From Acidobacteriota bacterium (GTDB lineage: Bacteria; Acidobacteriota; Terriglobia; Bryobacterales; Bryobacteraceae): a stretch of 64,000 nucleotides of DNA. Of the stretch, positions 37,405-45,868 are shown in pieces. The stretch's first letter is position 1; each line of letters opens with the position of its first letter. The stretch lies in NCBI GenBank assembly GCA_016185425.1, contig JACPNQ010000027.1, positions 62,001 through 126,000 of the forward strand, in the 5' to 3' direction. The notes under the pieces are model-generated. The model made no database searches, was not told where the DNA came from, and saw only the letters and a list, made by a program, of their open reading frames with translations. The position numbers and the translations under genes are program-made.

Positions 37405-39501
37405 ATGAAGGTCTATGACGGCACCGACCTCCGCAACGTCGCACTGGTCGGCCATCTTCATAGCGGCAAGACATCGTTGGCCGCCGCTATGCTCCATACG
37501 GCCGGGGGAACAACCCGGCTCACCCGAGTGGACGAGGGCAACACACCTACCGACTTCGACGAAGAAGAGGTGGCCCGCAAGATCAGCATTTCCGCGGGAA
37601 TCGCCCCCGTGGAATGGAAGAAGTACAAGGTGAACCTGGTCGATACGCCCGGGTTCAACTCGTTCCTCTATGAGACTAAGGCTGCTCTTGTGGGCGCGGA
37701 TTCTGGCGCGGTGGTTGTGGACGGTGTCGCCGGCGTCGAAGTCGGCACCGAACACGTCCACCACTTATGCGCGGAGTTGAACATCCCGCGTGTCTTCGTC
37801 ATCAACAAGCTGGACCGGGAGCGCGCCAGCTTCGACCGCGCCCTCGAAAGCATTCATGCCGCGTTCGGCCGCGGCGCCATTCCCATTCAGTTGCCCATCG
37901 GTTCGGAGCGTGAGTTCAAGGGCGTCGTCGACGTAGTTCGCATGCGCGCCTGGATATACACGAACGACGGCGATGGCAAAGGGAAGGAACAGGACATCCC
38001 CGCCGAACTAAGCGATGCGGCAACGGCCGCTCATGAAGCCCTCGTCGAGATGGTCGCCGAAGGCAACGATCAACTGCTGGAGGAATTCTTCGCCGAAGGC
38101 ACGCTTCCCGTCGATCACATCGTCGACGGACTGCGCCAGGCCATCCGCGATCGCCGGCTCTTCCCGGTCTTCTGCTGCTCCGCGCTGCGCAACATCGGCA
38201 CCGGGCAGCTTCTGGACCAGATTACGGAGTTACTGCCTAATCCCGTGGAACGCGACAACGCGTACGGTTCGTGGAATGGCCAACAGGTCATCCGTAAGAT
38301 CAAGGACAACGAGCCGCTCTCCGTTTACGTCTTCAAAACGTTGGCCGATCCCTTCGCCGGCCGCCTGTCGTTCTTCCGCGTCGTCAGCGGAGTCCTGAAA
38401 AATGACGCGCACCTTATTAACGGAACCACCGGCACCGATGAACGCTTCGCCCATATCGCCTGCCCGCTCGGCAAGACGCAGATTCCCATCACGGAGCTCC
38501 ATGCCGGCGATATCGGCGCCGTGGCCAAGCTGAAGGACACACTCACTGGCCACACGCTGTTCGACAAGGCCGCGCCCGTCCAATATCCGCCCGTGCAATT
38601 GCCCGAGCCCTCCATCGCCTACGCTATTTCGGCCAAGAGCCGCAATGACGAAGACAAGCTGGGCCAGACCATTCACCGCATCATGGAAGAGGACCTCTGT
38701 CTCCGCTTCGTGCGCGATCCGCAGACCAAGGATTTTCTCCTCCATGGCACCGGGCAGGCGCACATTGAAACGGTCGTCAGCAAAATCAAGCGCCGCTACC
38801 ACCTGGATGTAGCCCTCAATGCGCCGAAAATCCCGTACCGCGAAACCATCCGCGGCGCGGCCACCGCGCAGGGCCGGCACAAAAAGCAGACCGGCGGCCA
38901 TGGCCAGTTCGGCGACTGCTGGATCCGCATGGAGCCGCTTGACCGGGGCGCCGGGTTCCAGTTCGCCAACGAAGTCTTCGGCGGCGCCATTCCGCGCAAC
39001 TTCATTCCCGCGGTGGAGAAGGGAATTATCGAAACCGCCGCGAACGGGTTCCTTGCCGGCTTCCCGATGGTGGACTTCAAAGTTACCGTCTACGACGGGT
39101 CCTACCACGATGTCGACAGCTCCGAAATGGCGTTTAAACTTGCCGCCCGGAAAGCGTTCAAGGCAGCGATGCAGTCCGCCAGGCCGTCTCTGCTCGAGCC
39201 CGTCATGCGCGTCGAAATACAGGCTCCGGTAGAGTTCGCCGGCGATCTGATGAGCGACGTCACCGGCCGCCGCGGCCGCATGAACGGCATGGAGACCAAG
39301 GGTGCCACGCAGGTTATCCGCGCCACCATCCCCATGGCCGAAATGCTTACCTACCAGAACGACCTGACGGCCAAGACCCAGGGCCGCGGATCATTCACTA
39401 TGGAGTTCGACCACTACGATTACGTGCCGTCGCTTCAGGCGGACAAGATCGTAGCCGCAGCAAAGGCCGCCGGTGTCCACGCCACCGAGGACGACGAGTA
39501 G
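37405..39501 (+). CDS. EF-G-like translational GTPase (FusA2 type)
   Basis: 698 aa from the ATG at 37405, which has an AAAGGAGA ribosome site at ideal distance; an in-frame start at 37372 lacks one. The G domain has G1 GHLHSGKTSL (canonical EF-G has GHIDHGKTT), a switch-I-like TDFDEEEVARKISI, G3 VDTPGF and G4 INKLD. The usual EF-G domains II-V follow (HGTGQAHIETVVSKIKRRYH; GGHGQFGDCWIRMEP). The altered G1 and switch I place it with the EF-G-like/EF-G2 group rather than housekeeping FusA. Role of this group is unsettled. A hairpin terminator follows. Confidence 0.88.
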   Translation: MKVYDGTDLRNVALVGHLHSGKTSLAAAMLHTAGGTTRLTRVDEGNTPTDFDEEEVARKISISAGIAPVEWKKYKVNLVDTPGFNSFLYETKAALVGADSGAVVVDGVAGVEVGTEHVHHLCAELNIPRVFVINKLDRERASFDRALESIHAAFGRGAIPIQLPIGSEREFKGVVDVVRMRAWIYTNDGDGKGKEQDIPAELSDAATAAHEALVEMVAEGNDQLLEEFFAEGTLPVDHIVDGLRQAIRDRRLFPVFCCSALRNIGTGQLLDQITELLPNPVERDNAYGSWNGQQVIRKIKDNEPLSVYVFKTLADPFAGRLSFFRVVSGVLKNDAHLINGTTGTDERFAHIACPLGKTQIPITELHAGDIGAVAKLKDTLTGHTLFDKAAPVQYPPVQLPEPSIAYAISAKSRNDEDKLGQTIHRIMEEDLCLRFVRDPQTKDFLLHGTGQAHIETVVSKIKRRYHLDVALNAPKIPYRETIRGAATAQGRHKKQTGGHGQFGDCWIRMEPLDRGAGFQFANEVFGGAIPRNFIPAVEKGIIETAANGFLAGFPMVDFKVTVYDGSYHDVDSSEMAFKLAARKAFKAAMQSARPSLLEPVMRVEIQAPVEFAGDLMSDVTGRRGRMNGMETKGATQVIRATIPMAEMLTYQNDLTAKTQGRGSFTMEFDHYDYVPSLQADKIVAAAKAAGVHATEDDE

Positions 39502-39513
39502 CCGTACCCCTTG

Positions 39514-39549
39514 GAGGGAGCACCAGAACCCGCATTCTATTGCTCCCTC
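39514..39549 (+). terminator. Hairpin after the EF-G-like gene
   Basis: A 9-bp inverted repeat GAGGGAGCA / TGCTCCCTC with an 18-nt loop, starting 12 bp after the stop codon and followed by TTGTCC. The long loop and short T tract make it a moderate candidate for an intrinsic terminator. Confidence 0.5.
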
Positions 39550-39698
39550 TTGTCCGATCTCCGGCGGGCCGATAGTCCCAATAGGGACACACCTCCTGTG
39601 ACCGAAGTAAACAGCGAGGGTTGAATCATGAGTCGCCCTTATAGTAACGTCAAGAAGTTGCGATGTAACCCCAAATTAAAGAACCGCCGGGAGATGGA

Positions 39699-41411
39699 AT
39701 GAGGAAATTCCCAGTCCTACACGCCGCGAAAGCGGCTGTAGCCACTATCGTGACTGCGGGTCTCGCTGTAATTGGCCCAACCGTCGCGATGGCGCAATTG
39801 GTGCCGACACTGGCACTTTCCGCCAAACCGGAGGCCGACGATTCTCCATCGCGAGGCATCGAAGCCGTACCTGCCATCGCACCGATGGCCGCTCTCAGTC
39901 AGGCCGTCTATCCGCCGAAACCGAGTTGGAAAGAAGAACGCCTCGTTCAGGCGGAAACCCTCTATTTGGAAGGCTACAAGCTGTACCAGGCCGGCGACCG
40001 CGTCGGGGCGCGCAAGCATTTCGACGACGCGCTGGATCTGGTGCTGAACGCCCGGTCTGAGCCTGTCAACCGCTCCTCCTTCGACAAACGCTTCGATGAG
40101 CTGGTGCAGAAGATCTATAGGATCGACGTCGACACGCTGCAGGGCGAAAAACCGAAGGAGTCCGAGCCGTCTTATGACAAGGCGCCGATCGACGATATTC
40201 TCTCACTGACATTCCCCGTCGACCCGAAACTGAAGCCAAAAGTCCGGGAAGAAGTTGGCGCCACGGTCAGCCAGTTGCCCCTCGAAGCAAGCGACGCCGT
40301 TCTGAGCTTCATCAACTACTTTTCCGGTGACCGCGGCCGCCGCACGCTGATCGCCGGACTGCGGCGCGCTGGGCGTTATAAGCCCATGATTTCGCGCATC
40401 CTTGACGAGGAAGGCATCCCCCAGGAGTTCATTTTCCTGGCCCAGGCCGAGAGCGGTTTCCTGCCCCGCGCGATAAGTTACATGGCCGCCGGCGGCATGT
40501 GGCAGTTCATCCGCGAGACGGGAGCGAAATACGGTCTGAAAAACGACGGTTGGGTCGACGAACGCTTCGACCCGGAAATGGCCACGCGCGCCGCCGCCCG
40601 TCACCTTCGCGATCTCTACCACGAGTTCGGCGACTGGTATCTGGCGATCGCTGCGTATAACTGCGGCCAAGGCAACGTGGACCGCGCCGTAGCAAAGACC
40701 GGTTATGCCGACGTGTGGGAACTCCGTTCCCGCGGCACGCTTCCTCTCGAAACTTCGAACTACGTTCCCATCATCCTCGCCATGACCATCATGGCCAAAA
40801 ACCCGCAGAACTACGGCATTGAAACCGTCATTCCCGAAGACCCGCTGCTATACGATACGGTTGACAACGCCTCGCTCACGAGCCTCACACTCGTCTCCGA
40901 CATCATCGGCCGCCCGGTTTCCGAGCTCAAAGAGCTGAACCCGGCGCTTTTGCGCGACTTCGCGCCCCCTGGCTACCGGCTGCATATCCCACGCGGATCG
41001 GGCCAGACACTGATGGCCGGCCTGGAAATGGTGCCGGCGGAGCGTCGCGCAAGCTGGCGCGCCCACCGTGCGGAAACCGGCGAATCGCTCGCCCTGCTCG
41101 CCACCCGGTACCGGACCAACGTCGCCGCCCTTCGCGCCGCCAATAACATGGCGGAGGAAGAAATCAATCCGGGTGCGCTGCTGGTGATCCCGGCCGCGCC
41201 GCAACCGGTAGTCACCGCGCGTGCCGCCCGCACACCCGTTCGCGGTGCCGTGCGTCCGGGCACGCGACCCGGTGTTCGCTCCGCTGTAGCCTCCCGGCAG
41301 CCCGCGCGTCGTCCTGCCGCTTCGCAGGCTGCCGCTAAGGCGCCGCAGAAGCAGGTCCGGAAACCGGCGGCAACCGTTGCGCGCGGCGCCGCCCGCCGTC
41401 CGCAAGGCTAA
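39699..41411 (+). CDS. Lytic transglycosylase with SLT domain and LysM repeats (MltD-like)
   Basis: 570 aa. A signal peptide (~residues 1-32) and a helical region precede an SLT/GEWL domain (~240-370). This carries the catalytic Glu in FLAQAESGFLP, then AAGGMWQFIRETG and WYLAIAAYNCGQGNVDRAV, all class hallmarks. Two LysM-like modules follow (~385-430 and ~450-500; SGQTL..., GESLALLATRYRTNVAALRAANN). The last ~70 residues are Arg/Ala/Pro-rich and strongly basic. The enzyme cleaves peptidoglycan between MurNAc and GlcNAc, forming 1,6-anhydroMurNAc. The tail could bind wall or DNA, which is inference. Confidence 0.92.
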   Translation: MRKFPVLHAAKAAVATIVTAGLAVIGPTVAMAQLVPTLALSAKPEADDSPSRGIEAVPAIAPMAALSQAVYPPKPSWKEERLVQAETLYLEGYKLYQAGDRVGARKHFDDALDLVLNARSEPVNRSSFDKRFDELVQKIYRIDVDTLQGEKPKESEPSYDKAPIDDILSLTFPVDPKLKPKVREEVGATVSQLPLEASDAVLSFINYFSGDRGRRTLIAGLRRAGRYKPMISRILDEEGIPQEFIFLAQAESGFLPRAISYMAAGGMWQFIRETGAKYGLKNDGWVDERFDPEMATRAAARHLRDLYHEFGDWYLAIAAYNCGQGNVDRAVAKTGYADVWELRSRGTLPLETSNYVPIILAMTIMAKNPQNYGIETVIPEDPLLYDTVDNASLTSLTLVSDIIGRPVSELKELNPALLRDFAPPGYRLHIPRGSGQTLMAGLEMVPAERRASWRAHRAETGESLALLATRYRTNVAALRAANNMAEEEINPGALLVIPAAPQPVVTARAARTPVRGAVRPGTRPGVRSAVASRQPARRPAASQAAAKAPQKQVRKPAATVARGAARRPQG

Positions 41412-41491
41412 TTCATAACTTCTGTAGTTGCAACAGCAAAAGGCCAGTGTATTCTAATACGGAGAACGCGCTGAATGAGGAGCCCTTCGCT

Positions 41492-42196
41492 ATGCAAGAA
41501 TCGCCCTGGAATACACGCCCTTTTGATGACGATGACGACGAGTTCGGCTTCGAGGAAGGACATGCCGAACTCGCATCGGAGCTGCGCGAGTATGCCGGCG
41601 ACGATGATGATGAGTTCGACGAGGAGGAGCGCGCCAGCGTTACGATTATCGTGGCGACACCCCTCGCTCCGCCGGCAACGATTCCCTCTGCTCCTCCTGC
41701 GGTAACCAGGGAACCGGAGCCGGATTTCATACCTGTTCCAGTCCCGGCCACGTTGCCCCCCGCCTACACCGCGCCCCGCGCAAAGAAACCGGCTCCAGTC
41801 AAAAAGGCCACCTCGCCCAAGAAAGCCGCTCCGGTTCAGAAGAAGGCCGTCGCCGCGAAAAAGCCGCCGCCCAAGCCGCCCGTGAAGAAGGCCGCGGCAA
41901 AGAAACCGGTCGCAAGGAAACCGGTCTCCAAAAAACCTGTCGTCAAGAAGGCTGCTGTTGTCAAAAAGGCTGCCATAAAGAAGGCCGTCGCCCAAAAAGC
42001 CGTAGTCAAAAAAGCAATCGTCAAGAAAGCTGCTGCCAAAAAAGCCGTCGTCAAAAAAGCAGCGCTGAAGAAGGCAGCCCCCAAGAAAGCCGCTCCGAAA
42101 AAACCAGCTCCGAAGAAAGCGGCGGCCAAAAAAGCGCCAATGAAAAAGGCGCCCGTGAAGAAGGTCGCCAAAAAAGCCGCGAAGCGGAAGCGCTAA
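41492..42196 (+). CDS. Polyampholyte protein: acidic N-terminus, histone-H1-like Lys/Ala/Pro tail
   Basis: 234 aa from the ATG at 41492 (GAGGAG ribosome site); an in-frame GTG at 41447 is less likely. Residues ~1-50 are strongly acidic (DDDDDEFGF, DDDDEFDEEE). A Pro/Ala/Val linker follows, then ~130 residues of tandem KKA/KKP/VKK units ending KKAAKRKR. The tail resembles histone-H1-like DNA-condensing proteins of bacteria, but the acidic head is unusual and could fold back on or regulate it. The repeats make the underlying DNA internally repetitive. Nucleoid binding is inferred from composition. A clear terminator follows. Confidence 0.75.
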   Translation: MQESPWNTRPFDDDDDEFGFEEGHAELASELREYAGDDDDEFDEEERASVTIIVATPLAPPATIPSAPPAVTREPEPDFIPVPVPATLPPAYTAPRAKKPAPVKKATSPKKAAPVQKKAVAAKKPPPKPPVKKAAAKKPVARKPVSKKPVVKKAAVVKKAAIKKAVAQKAVVKKAIVKKAAAKKAVVKKAALKKAAPKKAAPKKPAPKKAAAKKAPMKKAPVKKVAKKAAKRKR

Positions 42197-42205
42197 CCAA
42201 CAGAA

Positions 42206-42228
42206 AAGGGCGCCAGCACGGCGCCCTT
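42206..42228. terminator. Bidirectional hairpin terminator
   Basis: AAGGGCGCC-AGCAC-GGCGCCCTT: a perfect 9-bp stem flanked by A residues on the left and TT on the right. It sits between the convergent 41492-42196 and 42252-42485 genes, 9 bp and 23 bp from their stops. Suitable as a shared intrinsic terminator. Confidence 0.7.
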
Positions 42229-42251
42229 CCCGATACCACTGGCGAGGGAGT

Positions 42252-42485
42252 CTATTCGTCTGGCAGCGGCTTCGCAACGGCCTGGCGGCAGCGCTGGAAA
42301 AGTTCCAAGAGCGAATCCGCGTACTCCTCGGCCGATCGCGTCGCTCCCTTCCCGGCAAATCCTGCGGCGGGGGCGCCCTTCCCGTAGCCCGTGCTGACAG
42401 CGATGAATCGCATCAGCTCCAACGCTACTTCATCACGATTATTCTTCTCACCCAATTTGGACTCAGGTGCTTTTTCATCTGCCAT
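42252..42485 (-). CDS. Small hypothetical protein
   Basis: 77 aa, acidic and hydrophilic, no signal peptide. A charged N-terminus (ADEKAPESKLGEKNNRDEVALELM) precedes a short Gly/Ala-rich region and a helical C-terminus (SAEEYADSLLELFQRCRQAV). I do not recognise a family. It is divergent from the HipA-like kinase gene with only 19 bp between start codons. That spacing raises the idea of a toxin-antitoxin-like or co-regulated pair, but no HTH is visible in it. Confidence 0.6.
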   Translation of the reverse strand: MADEKAPESKLGEKNNRDEVALELMRFIAVSTGYGKGAPAAGFAGKGATRSAEEYADSLLELFQRCRQAVAKPLPDE

Positions 42486-42504
42486 AACTCTAGACTAGAC
42501 TAAG

Positions 42505-43344
42505 ATGCCGGTTCTCGCCCGTCGTCCGCTGCGCCGCATGCGCGGCGGAGCACAGGCCTTCCTGATGGAAGCTGCCGACGGACACCACTACGTGGTCAAA
42601 TTCACTGATAATCCCCAGCACCGGCGTGTCCTCGTCAATGAGTACGTTGCGTCGATCCTGCTCTCCCACCTCGATATCGCCCAGCCGGAAACGCGCATCA
42701 TTGATGTGCCCGCCGATCTCCTTCACGACAACCCTGAGGTCTTCATCCAGCTCGGAAACAGCCGCCGCGCCGTCTCTCCCGGCTGGCACTTTGGCTCACG
42801 TTTCCCCGGCAACCCCAACACACAGGCCGTCTATGACATCCTCCCCGACGCGCTTATGAAAAAAGTCGCCAATCCGGAGGACTTCCTCGGCGTCCTGGCG
42901 TTCGACAAATGGGCCGGCAATTCCGATTCCCGCCAAGCCATTTTCTTTCGCGCGAAGCTCGCCGAATGGCGCTCCCATGCTGGCGAAAATCCCCTGCACG
43001 TTGGCTTCCTCGCTCAGATGATGGACCACGGTTACTTGTTCGACGGACCCAACTGGGAATTCCGCGACGCGCCGCTCTTTGGCCTGTTCTTCCGGCCTAT
43101 CGTCTATCGGAATGTGCGCGGCCTCCAGGATTTCGCGCCTTGGATCGAGCGCATCCGCAACTTCCCGGAAGAACTGATGGACCGTGCCCTCCGCGAAGTC
43201 CCCGAAGCATGGCTCCCCGGTGATGATCGCGCTGAGCTCACTCGCCTTCTCGAGATCCTGCTCCGCCGCCGCAAACGCATCGAAGGGCTAATCGAAGATT
43301 GCACCCGGGGTCGCGTCAACCCCTTCCCAAACTGGAAACAATAG
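42505..43344 (+). CDS. HipA-like kinase-fold protein, stand-alone
   Basis: 279 aa, resembling the HipA_2 family of short HipA relatives. Residues ~20-40 hold a nucleotide-binding-like region (AADGHHYVVKFTDN, candidate Lys). The catalytic loop is LAFDKWAGNSDSRQAIF (Asp...Asn, ~135-150) and the metal-binding motif MMDHGYLF follows at ~180. HipA toxins phosphorylate GltX, but short stand-alone members are of unknown role and lack the N-terminal HipA-1 part. No HipB-like HTH gene is adjacent. The last 29 bp overlap the convergent FAD-oxidase gene. Confidence 0.8.
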   Translation: MPVLARRPLRRMRGGAQAFLMEAADGHHYVVKFTDNPQHRRVLVNEYVASILLSHLDIAQPETRIIDVPADLLHDNPEVFIQLGNSRRAVSPGWHFGSRFPGNPNTQAVYDILPDALMKKVANPEDFLGVLAFDKWAGNSDSRQAIFFRAKLAEWRSHAGENPLHVGFLAQMMDHGYLFDGPNWEFRDAPLFGLFFRPIVYRNVRGLQDFAPWIERIRNFPEELMDRALREVPEAWLPGDDRAELTRLLEILLRRRKRIEGLIEDCTRGRVNPFPNWKQ

Positions 43345-44311
43345 ACGCCGCAATCAGCCTCGCCGTGACGGGTGCTAACAGGATTCCGTTGCGGAAGTGG
43401 CCGTATGCCAGCCAGATATCTTTTCCGGGCATCTGCTCCACGACCGGTTCCCCCGCTGTCGATCCTGGCCGAAGCCCCGCCCAGACCTCATCCGGAGCCC
43501 GGTCCAACAGGCGAGGAAGGAGTGCACTTGCTGCCTCGGCCAAGTGCCGCGCGCTCTCCGGATCCGGCGTCGAATCCCATACATCCGGCCGCTCATCGGA
43601 ACCGAAAATCGTGAATCCGTTCTCCCGCTGCAGCGCGTAGTGGTGGCCATGACGCACAATCGGCGGCAGGCTTTCCTTCTTGCACCGGTATCCCAGCAAA
43701 TGGCCCTTTACCGGAAAGGACCGCGGCGCCGCTTCCATCCCGGCAATCTGGCTTGCCCACGCCCCGGACGCGATCACCGCCGGGCCCTCGCACCGCGCCA
43801 CGGCATCGTTCTCCCGGATCTCTACCCCTAGCGCCCGGCACGCCCCCGCAAGCGCCGCGCACATATCCCTCGGGTCTACCACCGCTTCATTCGGAAACCA
43901 CCGCGCCGCCCGGATTGCATCCTTCGCCACGGGAGCAAAATACCCCGCGCCCGCCGCCGTAACCTCCTCCACAACGATCCCCTCCGGCCGCGGCCGGTCG
44001 AGCGCCTTTTTCTCCTCTTCATCCATCGCCAGTTCCAGGGCGCCGCAGACACGGTAATCGATCCGCATGCCCGTCGCCATCGTCAATTCTTCGACAAATG
44101 CGCCGTATTCCGCCAGACTCTCAATCGCTAGCCGCGTCCACCTTGATTCCGAGCGAAATTCGCCCCCCGGCGCCAACATCCCCGCGCCTGCCCAACTCGC
44201 TTCTCCCGCCACACGCCCCTTGTCGCGCACAACCACGCGGACGCCCCTCTGTGCCAGCCGCCAGGCGATCGAGAGCCCGATAATCCCGGCCCCGGCAATC
44301 GTTACTTGCAT
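43316..44311 (-). CDS. FAD-dependent amino-acid oxidase, glycine oxidase (ThiO)-like
   Basis: 331 aa. The N-terminal dinucleotide-binding motif GAGIIGLSIAWRLAQRG (~residues 7-23) ends in an acidic residue region, and WAGAGMLAPGGE is typical of ThiO/DAO-type oxidases. The C-terminal block (WAGLRPGS...GHFRNGILLAPVTARLIA) closes the FAD domain. Glycine oxidase makes dehydroglycine for thiamine thiazole synthesis, but no other thi gene is near, so another D-amino or secondary amino acid is possible. It lies back to back with a class IV aminotransferase (38 bp between starts). Confidence 0.85.
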   Translation of the reverse strand: MQVTIAGAGIIGLSIAWRLAQRGVRVVVRDKGRVAGEASWAGAGMLAPGGEFRSESRWTRLAIESLAEYGAFVEELTMATGMRIDYRVCGALELAMDEEEKKALDRPRPEGIVVEEVTAAGAGYFAPVAKDAIRAARWFPNEAVVDPRDMCAALAGACRALGVEIRENDAVARCEGPAVIASGAWASQIAGMEAAPRSFPVKGHLLGYRCKKESLPPIVRHGHHYALQRENGFTIFGSDERPDVWDSTPDPESARHLAEAASALLPRLLDRAPDEVWAGLRPGSTAGEPVVEQMPGKDIWLAYGHFRNGILLAPVTARLIAASIVSSLGRG

Positions 44312-44349
44312 GTCTATTCATCCTATTCCATGTCTTAAAATGTGGGAGT

Positions 44350-45216
44350 ATGCACCGCTTCCTGCTGCACAACGACGCTATCCGCGAAACCACAGAACCG
44401 TGCCTGTCGCCTGGCCAGGTCGGATTCATGAACGGCTGGGGCGTCTTTAGCACGCTCCGCGTCTCCGAAGGCGTGCTCTTTGCCTGGGAGCGGCACTGGG
44501 CGCGCATGCTTCGCGACGCCGGGCGGATGCACGTTCCCATGCCCGCCACGCCCGACTCCCTGCTCGCCGGGCTCCGCACACTGATCGCCGCCAACGGTGC
44601 GCAGGACGGAACACTTCGCGTGGCCATCGTCCGCAATCACGGCGGCCTGTTCGAAGCGCCGGGCCTCGACCGCCCCTTCGAGACGATTGCCTTCACGACC
44701 AGTCTCCGCGATTGGGGCGGCTCCGTCTCCCTGGCTCTAAAATCCGATGCCCGCCACGGCGCCAACCAATTCCGCGGCGCGAAAATTACCGCCTGGGCCA
44801 ACAACCTCGCCTGGTACGAGGAATCGCATGATCGCGGTTTTGACGAAGTCGTCCTGCTCGACGAATTCGGCCGCGTCAGCGAGTGCACCTCCGCCAACAT
44901 CTTTGCCGTCTCCGGTAGCGATGTGCTCACTCCTCCGCTCGATAGCGGCTGCCTGCCCGGAATTACCCGCGAAGTCCTCCTCGACGCGATTCACCTCGAA
45001 GGCATCACCATCCGCGAAGCGCACCTGAAACCTGCCGATCTCGAAGCGGCGGACGAGGTCTTTATCACCTCCTCCACCCGCGATCTGCTGCCTGTCGCCG
45101 CTATCGAAGGCCTGAACGTCAAACAAGGAACGGCGGTCCAGTCCCGCTTGCTTGCCGCTTTCCGCGCATACATTTCCAACTATGTCGCGGCCCGTAAAGC
45201 TGTGCCGGTTGTTTAG
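44350..45216 (+). CDS. Class IV PLP aminotransferase (BCAT / aminodeoxychorismate-lyase family)
   Basis: 288 aa, fold-type IV. The PLP-binding Lys is in RGAKITAWANNLAWYEE (~residue 145), followed by FDEVVLLDEFGRVSECTSANIF and LPGITREVLLDAI, the class IV signature blocks that bind the cofactor phosphate. Members include branched-chain and D-amino-acid aminotransferases and PabC; substrate-defining residues cannot be judged confidently here. Divergent from the ThiO-like oxidase, with GGGAG just before the ATG. A shared amino-acid pathway is possible. Confidence 0.88.
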   Translation: MHRFLLHNDAIRETTEPCLSPGQVGFMNGWGVFSTLRVSEGVLFAWERHWARMLRDAGRMHVPMPATPDSLLAGLRTLIAANGAQDGTLRVAIVRNHGGLFEAPGLDRPFETIAFTTSLRDWGGSVSLALKSDARHGANQFRGAKITAWANNLAWYEESHDRGFDEVVLLDEFGRVSECTSANIFAVSGSDVLTPPLDSGCLPGITREVLLDAIHLEGITIREAHLKPADLEAADEVFITSSTRDLLPVAAIEGLNVKQGTAVQSRLLAAFRAYISNYVAARKAVPVV

Positions 45217-45315
45217 GTTCCCTCGTGTACTCATACCGGCTCATCCGCGATGAGCCCAGGTACGGCCGCACCGGCGCAATCTCTTGTCCGCCCAAACACC
45301 TCGAAGCATCGGACG

Positions 45316-45329
45316 CCGGTTTAAACCGG
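45316..45329. promoter_or_regulatory. 14-bp perfect palindrome upstream of zinc-ribbon gene
   Basis: CCGGTTTAAACCGG, perfectly symmetric, ~94 bp upstream of the 45423 start. A second small inverted repeat (GCTCAT-CCGCG-ATGAGC, 45239-45255) lies in the same 206-bp spacer. Either could be an operator; nothing else is recognised in the spacer. Confidence 0.3.
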
Positions 45330-45422
45330 ATTCTAGGGTAATTTTCGCCTTCCGGCTAGGTAATGCTAACTAAAGGAAATGTTTTATTTTGTCCGTACAT
45401 GGATGTATCATGTCCTTAATCC

Positions 45423-45866
45423 ATGCATCTCGCGTGCCCCAAATGTGGCTCCGACGAGGTCCGCTTATCTCGCCGTAAGCTAGCTCTGCGCAAGTTTTTG
45501 CATATTTTCGGTGTCTATCTTTTCCGCTGCGAATACTGCGAATTCCTCTTTCGCGCCAATATTCACAGCGTCCGGCACACCCTCTACGCCAAGTGCCCCA
45601 CTTGCCATCGTATGGATCTCGGCCGGTGGAGCCGCGATTACTATAGCCCGCCGTTCATCACCCGTTTAATGCTCGCTTTCGGCGCGAAACCCACGCGTTG
45701 CGAGTATTGCCGCAACAAATTCTGGAGTTTTCGTTTCGTCCGCGAGAAATTCAGCAGGGAAAAGCGCGCTGCTCGCAGCGTCGTCGTGAGACCAGCCGAT
45801 CCTCAGATTCGCCCCGCGGTCGAGCCGCCCGCACTCCTAAAACGTAGGGCCGCAACGAAGGGCTAG
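45423..45866 (+). CDS. Zinc-ribbon protein with four CXXC knuckles
   Basis: 147 aa. Four CXXC motifs form two likely zinc ribbons: CPKC (~residue 5) with CEYC (~38), and CPTC (~59) with CEYC (~97). Between them is FRANIHSVRHTLYAKCPTC; a basic, Arg-rich tail follows (~110-147). I do not recognise a named family. Zinc binding is strongly implied; nucleic-acid or protein binding is a guess. It faces the rodA gene tail to tail with 2 bp between stops. Confidence 0.65.
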   Translation: MHLACPKCGSDEVRLSRRKLALRKFLHIFGVYLFRCEYCEFLFRANIHSVRHTLYAKCPTCHRMDLGRWSRDYYSPPFITRLMLAFGAKPTRCEYCRNKFWSFRFVREKFSREKRAARSVVVRPADPQIRPAVEPPALLKRRAATKG

Positions 45867-45868
45867 CG

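Noticed and set aside
41870-42190. CRISPR or tandem DNA repeat array
   Set aside because: The repetition comes from KKA-type codons inside the lysine-rich gene; there are no regular spacers.
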